Shown: positions 1-7,232 of the stretch, in pieces
Layout of the letters: each line of letters starts with the position of its first letter
How positions within the stretch are numbered: the first letter of the stretch is position 1
From: Candidatus Omnitrophota bacterium
GTDB taxonomy: Bacteria > Omnitrophota > Gorgyraeia > Gygaellales > Profunditerraquicolaceae
Direction of reading: 5' to 3'
Length of the DNA: 7,621 bases
NCBI GenBank assembly: GCA_020061545.1
Contig: JAGUYA010000068.1
Location: 1 to 7,621, forward strand
The notes under the pieces: generated by a model
What the model was told of the DNA's origin: nothing
Databases searched by the model: none
The model's input: only the letters and a program-made list of their open reading frames with translations
Made by a program: the position numbers and the translations under genes

Positions 1-900
1 GCTGAATCTGGTAACTTATTGAAGCAATCAATGCAGCGTAAACGTTATTCGCCATTATTAGGTTTTGAAAATATACCTAATGCTAATGGAATAAATTCAT
101 ACGGATTAGTAAGTAAAGAATATAAGCTTAAAAAGGATAAGAATACATTCCGTATATTGATTCTTGGCGATTCCATTGGTGAGGGTTTTGATAGCGAGTT
201 TCTTACGGGTCTACTAAATAAACATTCTTTTTTGCATTCCAGGTATAATTTTGAAGTTTGGAATGGTAGCGTAGGGGGTTATGATATTAGGCGCTATTAC
301 CTATACTTAAAACATAAGGGATTGCATTATAGACCCGATATGATTACTATCTTTTTATGTCTAAATGATTTTGATATTGATACAAGCGTTTATTATTTAG
401 ATAAAAAAGGAGTTGTACAGGGCTGTTTTTTTGTTAGTAGCAGGTTATTTAAGAGAATGCGCCCCAGTCCATTTCTTATGAAGTATTCGTATCTCTATCG
501 TTTTACAATTTTAAGATTAAATAGTTATTTATTAAAGATGGAAGAAAAAATAAGTGATATAAATTTAGAAGAAGAAAATGGGCGATATTATTTAAGAAGT
601 ATAAAAGATATCTGCAAAAAGAATGATATTCTTATTTCTGCAGTAATTTTTCCTTATTTAAAGCCGCTTAACGAATATGAAGATCATCAGATGCAGCAGT
701 ATCAAACTATCTTACACACGATAAATGATATTGGTATCAATTATCTTGATTTGCATGAATGCTTGCCTCAAAAAGACCTGTATAATCTAAGAGCCGTTAA
801 AGAAGATAAGATACATCCTACTAAAGACGAAAGGTCGCATCTTATAGTGAAGATAATTTGTGATTATCTCTTAAATAATTTCTTTAAAGTAGATAGATAA
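1..900 (+). CDS. SGNH/GDSL-type hydrolase or esterase, 5' end missing
   Basis: The frame is open from the first base, so the gene starts upstream. A TTG at 19 and an ATG at 31 are in frame, but neither has a Shine-Dalgarno sequence, and the neighbouring paralogue carries about 50 more N-terminal residues with a membrane segment. The visible part reads like the SGNH family. GDSIGEG holds the nucleophile Ser at 172-174. A WNGSVGGY stretch supplies the block II Gly, and LNDF supplies the block III Asn (364-366). DKIHPT supplies the Asp (805-807) and His (814-816) of block V, so all catalytic positions are present. Known members hydrolyse or transfer acyl groups, often O-acetyl on glycans; that role here is inference. 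It is closely related to the broken gene 31 bases downstream (shared PDM...CLNDFD and a GDSI box), so the two look like tandem duplicates. The enzyme probably sits outside the cytoplasmic membrane. Confidence 0.85.
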   Translation, partial: AESGNLLKQSMQRKRYSPLLGFENIPNANGINSYGLVSKEYKLKKDKNTFRILILGDSIGEGFDSEFLTGLLNKHSFLHSRYNFEVWNGSVGGYDIRRYYLYLKHKGLHYRPDMITIFLCLNDFDIDTSVYYLDKKGVVQGCFFVSSRLFKRMRPSPFLMKYSYLYRFTILRLNSYLLKMEEKISDINLEEENGRYYLRSIKDICKKNDILISAVIFPYLKPLNEYEDHQMQQYQTILHTINDIGINYLDLHECLPQKDLYNLRAVKEDKIHPTKDERSHLIVKIICDYLLNNFFKVDR

Positions 901-1091
901 GTTTTGACAGTTTACAGCATAGTCAATAATTATGGAAAAACGATATATTAATAAACTGATAAATTTAAGTCTTCTATTAGGCGGCTTGATATTTTGTTTA
1001 GTTTTAGCAGAACTTTTCTTTCGATTGTTTCCTGCATATGGTCTCAGATATAATTTTAGCCAGTTTGCTATAGAAAATAATCCGACAAATA

Positions 1092-1094
1092 GGG
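1092..1094 (+). other. Frame lesion 1: one base missing in a G run
   Basis: The upstream frame hits TAG at 1106, while the downstream frame opens only after a TAG at 1090-1092. Adding one G to the GGG run joins them as NRGNDEIVPNS, which leads straight into the family's PN..G.NS.G motif seen in the upstream paralogue as PNANGINSYG. Confidence 0.7.
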
Positions 1095-1497
1095 CAATGA
1101 TGAGATAGTTCCCAATTCGGTATCTGGAGTCAATTCTTTTGGTATGGTAGGCAGAGAACACAGATTAGAGAAAGACAAAGATACCTATCGAATATTAGTC
1201 CTCGGGGATTCAATTACAGAGCATAATTGGTATGTAGAAAAACTCGAAGATAAATTAAATAATTCTAATCCGAAATTAAACTATAAGTTTGAGCTCTGGA
1301 ATGGGGCTGCTATGGGCTACCAAGTAAATCAATGCGCAGCTTATCTAGAGTATAAGGGTCTAAGATACGACCCTGATATGGTTATTATAGGTTTCTGTCT
1401 AAACGATTTTGACACCCAGTATTGGGTTTTTTATAAAGATAAAAAAGGATTTACTATATTTTATAATCCCGCCCGTGAATTATTTCAGATAGGCGAA

Positions 1498-1501
1498 TTT
1501 T
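1498..1501 (+). other. Frame lesion 2: one base extra in a T run
   Basis: The GDSI-bearing frame ends at TAA 1501 just after ELFQIGEF, where the paralogue continues. Removing one T from TTTT continues the frame as EFNYFIQMTIK into the TPR-bearing frame. This is the simplest repair. The residues between 1480 and 1560 are poorly conserved, so the exact position is uncertain and more than one indel is possible. Confidence 0.55.
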
Positions 1502-2284
1502 AACTATTTTATCCAGATGACAATAAAAAGACATAAAATTTTCCTTATTTTATTACTACATTCAACCAGCAAGTGCAACGCTAGCATTAAAGACCTCGGA
1601 AGGGGTAATGATAAAAAAGAAGCTTGTCTAAGGTTGGCAGAACTTTTTTATACGCAGAGAAAATTTAGTGCTGCAGAGAAAACTATCAAGGAGACGCTAG
1701 GAGGCTATAACTTAAGGGACAAAAGAGAATGCTTACCCTTAAGCAATATATATTATGAGCAGGGAAGATATGACGCAGCGCTTGATGTTATAGAAGATTA
1801 TATTAAAAATAACCTCAAGGATCCAGGCGCAATTTTTAATCTGGGAAAAATTTATTATATGCAAGGAAGAAATGATCCTAAAACTAGGGAAGGAAATTTT
1901 AAACAGGCCATTAGAAAGTTTGAAGAATCACTGCTATATGTTGATTCGGATAATTTATCACTTAAAGGAGAAATCTATTGTAATTTAGCCCAGTTATATT
2001 TTGATAAGGGGGAAAAAGAACTAGCCATAAAAATGATAGATGAAGCTTTAAAATATCGACCCGATGATAGCTCATTTCGCCAGTTGAGAAGGGTGATATT
2101 AGAACCATTTCTTAGTTCAGAAGAAAATGAAATTTTTAACAAAGTATTATATTACGATTTAGGTAACATAATTAACTTATGCCGTTTATACAATGTCGGG
2201 ATAATCCTTTTGAATTATCCTTCACAAAATCAAAATAGCATAAGAAAAGAAATTGCGGATAAGTATAAAGTTCCATTTATATAT

Positions 2285-2287
2285 AAA
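2285..2287 (+). other. Frame lesion 3: one base extra in an A run
   Basis: The TPR-bearing frame ends at TGA 2297 after KVPFIYKYWF. Removing one A from AAA gives KVPFIYNIGSEF and continues to the block V motif NDMGHPN and the stop at 2427. The catalytic Asp/His pair is therefore separated from the rest of the enzyme in the sequence as given. Confidence 0.65.
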
Positions 2288-2437
2288 TATTGGTTCTGAA
2301 TTTGCTGAATTATTATCTAATAAATATAATTATAAAGATTTATTTTGTAATGATATGGGTCATCCTAACGCAAACGGTAATAGAGTTATGGCCGAGACTG
2401 TTTTTAAAGCATTAAAACACCAAATATAAGCATTGCG

Positions 2438-5212
2438 ATGAAAATTGCACTTATTCAATGTCCGGTTTGGGGAACCTACGATCCCCCGCTTGCCTTAGCT
2501 CAGCTTTCTGCCTGCCTGAAAAAGGAAGGACACGAAGTTTATGTCTTAGACTTAAATATTCAGCTGTATCTTAATCGTAAAGAGAATTATAAGAATATGT
2601 GGGCTTGGGAACAATGCGGTTTTTGGTACGAACCAGCTCAGGTATCGAATTTTTTTGCTGATAATCAGGATTTTATAAATCAACAGGTAAATCTAATCCT
2701 CAAAAATAATCAAGGAGTTGTCTGTTTTTCCGTGAGTACTTCATCCCGGCTTGCCAGCCTGGAGTTAGCGAAAGCAATAAAGAAAGAGAATAAAGATGTA
2801 ACTATTGTTTTTGGAGGCACCTTATTTTTTGAAAAACATTGGATAGAGTCAATATTAAATGAGGCTGTAGTGGATATTGTCGTATATGGAGAGGGCGAAG
2901 TTACTTTATGTGAGTTGGTGAGGTCACTTGAAAGAGACAGAAATATTGATTCGTGTCTGGATATATCTTTTAAACGCGATAATAAAATATTTAATAATCC
3001 CCCTCGAGCACTTATTAAAAACTTAGACGATTTACCATTCCTGGACTTATCGAGCCTTCCTTTGGATAATTACGATGATGCATTTCATATCCCTTTTTTA
3101 GCTAGTCGAGGTTGCACTCAGCAGTGTGTATTTTGTAGTTCTCGTGTATTTTGGCCTGGTTATCGACGAATGGGCGGAGAAAGAATATTTGAAGAAGTAG
3201 CGTTTCATAAAAAGAGAAACAATAAATTGGGACACGTTGACTTTTTGGATTTGATGTTTAATGGAGATATAAAAACAGTAAGTACATTCTGTGATTTGCT
3301 AATTAATTCAGATTTAAAGGGTGATATATTCTGGGTGGCAAATGTTATTGTAAGACCAGAGATGACTCCAGAGTTATTAAGAAAAATGAAAGAGTCCGGC
3401 TGTAAACACTTAATTTATGGTATCGAATCAGGTTCCCAAAGGGTGCTTAATTTAATGAAAAAGCGATTCAAAATAGAAGACGCTGATACCGTAATTAAAG
3501 CCACACATGAAGCAGGTATAGTGGTAACTGCGAATTTTATGTTTGGCTTTCCAGGAGAGGAAGAAGAAGATTTTATTAAAACCCTGGATTTCCTTAGAAG
3601 AAATGCTAGGTATCTGGATAGAGTTTATCCGAGCAGGACTTTTTGCGCTTTGGAAGAATTCAGTTATTTACATACTCATTTGCAGGAGTTTGGGATTAGG
3701 CTTAACCCCCCCAATCATCTATATTGGGAATCAATCGATGGTAAAAATACTTATCCTGAGCGACTCAGACGTTGTGAAGAATTTTGCAGATTGGCCTCAT
3801 CTTTAGGAATTGAGGTAGGTAGTGGTGTGCAGACCACTGTTGAACTTGACCGTTGGTTCAATTTAGCTCATTATTATGAACATAACAAAGATATTAAAAA
3901 TTTGCTTTATTGCTACCTAAAATACTATGAATTAGAGCCCAAAAATACAATAGTAGTAGAAAAAATGATTAAGTATTTTAATGAAATAGATAAAACCAAG
4001 AGACAATTAATCCTTGGTTCAGATTTATTATTGGAATTAAAGGAAATTATCAGTTCGATTCAATCTAAAGCTGGCAGTGAGAAATTGACTAAAGATAAGT
4101 TAATAAAAATTGGGAGAGAAAAAAGCGTTGCCATATTAAAATCTGAACAAAGAGATAACGCCCAGCTTAATGACTTTGAATATAACAATAGGAAGATTAT
4201 GCTTCGTTCTGCGCCCAAGGCTTTATTTCTACAGGCCTCAGGCCCCTGTAACTCTAATTGTGTATTTTGCTCTCGCGGTGATGACTATGAGATGTTTGAT
4301 CTTGAAATATACAGAGAGCGCTTTGAAAAGAAACTACATTTTGAATTTTCTAAGACTGAACAGATTGTTTTGACCGGCTCAGGAGAATTCCTTTTATTAC
4401 CCGAGGCTGATAAAATCTTAGACTATTTTGATGTTAACTTCCCTCATGTAAGTAAGATGTTTTCTACCAATGGCTCAAGTTTAACTTCAGAGATATGCCA
4501 GAAGATAACCAGAAGCAGAAGTCAATACACCGTTCATGTTTCACTACATGCATCTAATAGTCAACTACATAAAGTTCTTACTAGAACGGATAATTTTTAT
4601 AAAATCTTAGGACAGTTAAAGTACCTGCTTGAGATTCGAAAAGATACTGCAAATCCTACAGTCCATCTTATTTTTGTGGCAACCACTTTAAACATAGAAG
4701 ACCTTCCTAACTTTGTTAGGTTAGCTGCTAATTTGAAAGTAGACAAGGTGATATGTTATTATAACTACATCTATATTCCTGCCCAGAAGTATCTTTCCTG
4801 TTTCTTTAAACAAGAACTTACCAATCAGATGTTAGATGAAGCAGAAAATGTAGCTAAACAGTTAGATGTAAGAATTGATTTGCCACCAAGATTCGCTCAA
4901 GAAAAATACCCTGTTTTGGGTATTTGTCGTGAACCCTGGAGTCAGGCTATGTTTAATCTTAAAGGCCATATCTTGCCTTGTGATGTCTCTGAGGACTGTG
5001 AGATAAGTTTAAAAGATGCTGAGTGGTTCAGGGATAACTGGAATAGTGATTATTATTGTAAGTTAAGACAAGCTTTAATTGATGGCACAAGCAGTTGTTT
5101 TAAATATTGCTTTAGGGCAAATCCACAAGCAGTTAATGATTTTCATTCACATGTAATTCGTCGCGGAAGAAAAGCATCAGAGATAGATATTTCTTGGGGA
5201 GATGATTTTTGA
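2438..5212 (+). CDS. B12-binding radical SAM protein fused to a second radical SAM/SPASM-like module
   Basis: This is a 924-residue cytoplasmic protein with two radical SAM units. Residues 1 to about 190 match a B12-binding (cobalamin) domain: a MKIALIQCP start, PLALAQLSACLKKEGHEV, and the family's GEGE at 151-154. No DxHxxG motif is seen, as in many of these proteins. The first radical SAM domain has CTQQCVFC (Cys226, 230, 233) and GIESGSQRVL, followed by a helical linker (about 465-570). Residues 575-924 form a second unit: CNSNCVFC (Cys604, 608, 611), GSGE (647-650), STNG, then a SPASM/Twitch-like tail, Cys830-X12-G-X4-Cys848, Cys854 and CFKYC (887, 891), likely binding one auxiliary cluster. 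The first unit may act as a methylase or C-C/C-S bond-forming enzyme; substrate unknown. The gene starts 8 bases after the broken SGNH gene, with no clear Shine-Dalgarno sequence, probably by coupled translation. Two complete radical SAM units in one chain are unusual. Confidence 0.9.
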   Translation: MKIALIQCPVWGTYDPPLALAQLSACLKKEGHEVYVLDLNIQLYLNRKENYKNMWAWEQCGFWYEPAQVSNFFADNQDFINQQVNLILKNNQGVVCFSVSTSSRLASLELAKAIKKENKDVTIVFGGTLFFEKHWIESILNEAVVDIVVYGEGEVTLCELVRSLERDRNIDSCLDISFKRDNKIFNNPPRALIKNLDDLPFLDLSSLPLDNYDDAFHIPFLASRGCTQQCVFCSSRVFWPGYRRMGGERIFEEVAFHKKRNNKLGHVDFLDLMFNGDIKTVSTFCDLLINSDLKGDIFWVANVIVRPEMTPELLRKMKESGCKHLIYGIESGSQRVLNLMKKRFKIEDADTVIKATHEAGIVVTANFMFGFPGEEEEDFIKTLDFLRRNARYLDRVYPSRTFCALEEFSYLHTHLQEFGIRLNPPNHLYWESIDGKNTYPERLRRCEEFCRLASSLGIEVGSGVQTTVELDRWFNLAHYYEHNKDIKNLLYCYLKYYELEPKNTIVVEKMIKYFNEIDKTKRQLILGSDLLLELKEIISSIQSKAGSEKLTKDKLIKIGREKSVAILKSEQRDNAQLNDFEYNNRKIMLRSAPKALFLQASGPCNSNCVFCSRGDDYEMFDLEIYRERFEKKLHFEFSKTEQIVLTGSGEFLLLPEADKILDYFDVNFPHVSKMFSTNGSSLTSEICQKITRSRSQYTVHVSLHASNSQLHKVLTRTDNFYKILGQLKYLLEIRKDTANPTVHLIFVATTLNIEDLPNFVRLAANLKVDKVICYYNYIYIPAQKYLSCFFKQELTNQMLDEAENVAKQLDVRIDLPPRFAQEKYPVLGICREPWSQAMFNLKGHILPCDVSEDCEISLKDAEWFRDNWNSDYYCKLRQALIDGTSSCFKYCFRANPQAVNDFHSHVIRRGRKASEIDISWGDDF
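4160..5212 (+). repeat. Copy A of a duplicated radical SAM/SPASM-like module
   Basis: This is the C-terminal 350 residues of the 924-residue protein. It is paralogous, at protein and partly at DNA level, to 6133-7230. Shared landmarks in order are LND.EY, CVFCS, LKYL.E.R, TTLNIEDLP.FV, QKYLSCFFKQ, LPPRF, CFKYCFRANP, VNDF..HV and the last residues KASEIDI.W.D.F. Positions 5171-5192 are identical to 7189-7210. All radical SAM motifs are intact in this copy. Confidence 0.85.
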
Positions 5213-5232
5213 TCCAGAGGTAAGTTTTAAAA

Positions 5233-7230
5233 ATGGATTATAACATTAATGATTTAGAAGAATATTATAAGAATCCGATTATGGAATCGTGGACTTATGT
5301 AAGTATAGGTATGGATAATTTAAAATATTATGATCCAGATATGTACCATGAGATTGAAAAGAAGCGGATTTTATTACTTCCAGAAACAAAAGAGTGTCTT
5401 GAAGATATTAAGCAGACATGTCAGAGATTAGACCTTAATTATTTACAGGTAAAGTTTTATATCGAGCAGTTTTTACAGAAATTCCCATTAGCCTTAAGAA
5501 GAGATGTGGGGTGGGATGATCCCAGTTTTATTTTTCTATATGTATTAACCAGGATGCTTAAAACAAAGGTAATAATTGAAACGGGTAGTAATATAGGATT
5601 CAGCAGCACTTTTATTGCATTGGCAGTTAAAGAAAATGATAATGGTTGTCGATTTTATACGATGGAACCCGGTGAGTTTTCTTGGGAGAGTGAGAGTTTC
5701 GTTACAGAAAATTATGTTAGGAAACAAAAAATTAATTATGATAAACTCGTTGGAAAGTGTGAAGCACTATGCATTGTCCCACCAGATTTAAAAAAATATA
5801 TAATTTTTAAAAAAGGTTACTCGAAAGATATTTTGCCCGATTTGCTTAAAGAGAATAAAGAAGTGGATATCTTTTTCCATGATTCAGAGCACAGTTATAG
5901 AGTTACGTTACGGGAATGCGCAACAGTTATGCCTTATATGAAAGAGGGAGGATACATTTTAGTTCACGATGTAAAGTCAAATCAGGTTTTTAAAGAATTA
6001 TTTGGTAAAAGAAAAACTTCAGCCGTTGCACTTACCTATAAAAAGGAAGGTATCTTGGGTATATGTAAGATAGAAGGCAGAGATTATATAACTAAAGAAA
6101 AACAGTGGGTCATTCCCAGCGCTCCTATTGAGAACTCCCTGCTTAATGATAATGAATATCATTCAAAAAAAATTAAATTAAATTCCTCTCCTCAAGAAAT
6201 TATTATCCAGACAAAGGGTTGTAGCAGTTTAAGTTGTGTTTTTTGTTCAGAGGATAAAAATAATGAGGGATTTGATTTTGATTATTTTTTCCAGCAGATA
6301 GAACCCAAAATTTCTAGTTATATTTCTCAGGCAAAAAGAATCACATTTAAAAGCTGCGGAAGATTTTTTCAATCATCTGAAGTACAGAAAATAATTAATT
6401 TGGGGGTTAATAGCCTTGAAACAAGTTTTCCCGAAGTCAATAAGACCTATTATACTACTGGTTTAGACTTAATACCTAAGGTATGTGAGTTTATTACAAA
6501 ACCAATCGTTTATCCAAGAGACAATGGTAATAAATTACAGAATATCGTTAATATTTTGTTATACGCTTCAAATGCTAAACTATACAAAACTTTAACAGGT
6601 AAAGATAATTTTTCTAACATATTGACTCAAATTAAATACCTTGCAGAATTAAGAAGAGATAAATTTAATCCTGCGATTCATCTTACTCTTATAATTACAA
6701 CTTTAAATATTGAGGACTTACCTGATTTCGTAAAACTTGCCTTGAGTTTGGGTATAGATAAGATAATTTGTCAGTATAGCTGTATATATAAACCTACGCA
6801 GAAGTACCTCTCTTGTTTCTTTAAACAAAAAATTACAAATGAGATGTTGGATAGAGCTGAGGAATTAGCAAAGAAGTTGAACATCGAAATTGAACTACCT
6901 CCACGATTTGACAGAGAAATACACTCAAATTCAGAGTCGAATCTCTGCAACAAGGCGTGGAGTCAAATAATAATTGATACCCAGGGTAATATTTTAACTT
7001 GTGACACGGGCCGGGATTGTAACGAAGGTTTGCAAGAAAGAGATTTTATGGATGTCTGGAATGGTCATTATTATCAAAATTTAAGGGAAAGTTTAACTAA
7101 AGGTAATTGCAATTGTTTTAAATACTGCTTCCGAGCGAATCCTATCTGTGTTAATGACTTTCGTGCTCATGTAAATCTTTGCGGAAAGAAAGCATCAGAG
7201 ATAGATATTTTATGGGCAGATAATTTTTAA
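5233..7230 (+). CDS. Class I methyltransferase fused to a degenerate radical SAM/SPASM-like module
   Basis: This is a 665-residue soluble protein. Residues about 95-290 form a class I SAM-dependent methyltransferase of the Methyltransf_24/O-methyltransferase type: IIETGSNIGFSS (SAM-binding loop, Glu116 to Gly122), DIFFHDSEHSY (His216 to Tyr222, with acidic and His residues typical of the family) and GGYILVHDV (Asp246). The first 90 residues are helical and not recognised. Residues 301-665 are a paralogue of the C-terminus of the preceding protein, with the SPASM-like tail kept (C...AWSQ, G-X4-C, DC, CNCFKYC). The radical SAM part is odd. The cluster motif reads CSSLSCVFC (Cys330, 335, 338), spaced CX4CX2C, and the GGE-type motif is SCGR (374-377) where copy A has GSGE. 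AGAGG at 5216-5220 lies 12 bases before ATG, a rather long spacing; the gap to the previous gene is 20 bases. The methyltransferase probably works; the radical SAM half may be a pseudoenzyme. Confidence 0.9.
   Translation: MDYNINDLEEYYKNPIMESWTYVSIGMDNLKYYDPDMYHEIEKKRILLLPETKECLEDIKQTCQRLDLNYLQVKFYIEQFLQKFPLALRRDVGWDDPSFIFLYVLTRMLKTKVIIETGSNIGFSSTFIALAVKENDNGCRFYTMEPGEFSWESESFVTENYVRKQKINYDKLVGKCEALCIVPPDLKKYIIFKKGYSKDILPDLLKENKEVDIFFHDSEHSYRVTLRECATVMPYMKEGGYILVHDVKSNQVFKELFGKRKTSAVALTYKKEGILGICKIEGRDYITKEKQWVIPSAPIENSLLNDNEYHSKKIKLNSSPQEIIIQTKGCSSLSCVFCSEDKNNEGFDFDYFFQQIEPKISSYISQAKRITFKSCGRFFQSSEVQKIINLGVNSLETSFPEVNKTYYTTGLDLIPKVCEFITKPIVYPRDNGNKLQNIVNILLYASNAKLYKTLTGKDNFSNILTQIKYLAELRRDKFNPAIHLTLIITTLNIEDLPDFVKLALSLGIDKIICQYSCIYKPTQKYLSCFFKQKITNEMLDRAEELAKKLNIEIELPPRFDREIHSNSESNLCNKAWSQIIIDTQGNILTCDTGRDCNEGLQERDFMDVWNGHYYQNLRESLTKGNCNCFKYCFRANPICVNDFRAHVNLCGKKASEIDILWADNF
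6133..7230 (+). repeat. Copy B of the duplicated radical SAM/SPASM-like module
   Basis: This is the C-terminal 365 residues of the methyltransferase fusion. It matches 4160-5212 best in its second half (TTLNIEDLP through the C-terminus) and least around the radical SAM motifs, where it also carries about ten to fifteen extra residues before LLYASNAKLYKTLTG (copy A: SLHASNSQLHKVLTR). The pattern of conserved tail with relaxed catalytic half suggests that binding or partner contacts are retained while chemistry may be lost. Confidence 0.85.
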
Positions 7231-7232
7231 AT

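Larger units (their letters stand above)
932..2429 (+). pseudogene. SGNH/GDSL hydrolase with N-terminal anchor and TPR insert, broken by three frameshifts
   Basis: Three consecutive frames together spell one SGNH protein. From ATG 932 there is a basic start and a hydrophobic segment (about 950-1035), a signal anchor, until a stop at 1106. The next frame carries PNSVSGVNSFG, GDSITE (Ser nucleophile), WNGAAMGY and CLNDF until a stop at 1501. The third frame carries a block of about four TPR-like helical repeats (about 1607-2070) and then an SGNH tail until a stop at 2297. The final frame gives NDMGHPNANG, the block V Asp and His, ending at TAA 2427. One added base at 1092-1094, one removed at 1498-1501 and one removed at 2285-2287 give an uninterrupted 498-residue protein. 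Each fragment fits the family in order, so this is a single decayed or mis-sequenced gene and not three small genes. The TPR insert is absent from the upstream paralogue. No Shine-Dalgarno sequence precedes ATG 932. Confidence 0.85.

Noticed and set aside
904..930. TTGACA at 904-909 with AATAAT at 925-930, a possible promoter before the second SGNH gene
   Set aside because: The spacer is only 15 bases, and transcription would begin at about 937, after ATG 932, so it cannot serve that gene's start. The match is likely chance in AT-rich DNA.
871..1161. Minus-strand open frame of 96 codons
   Set aside because: It covers the SGNH gene junction, which reads clearly on the + strand. It shows no family motif and no ribosome site.
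3543..3806. Open frame of 87 codons inside the 924-residue gene
   Set aside because: It is an out-of-frame shadow of the B12 radical SAM coding region with no recognisable protein features.
3821..3838. Perfect 6-base inverted repeat AGTGGT / ACCACT with a 6-base loop
   Set aside because: It lies inside a well-supported coding region, has no following T run, and the stem is short enough to arise by chance.
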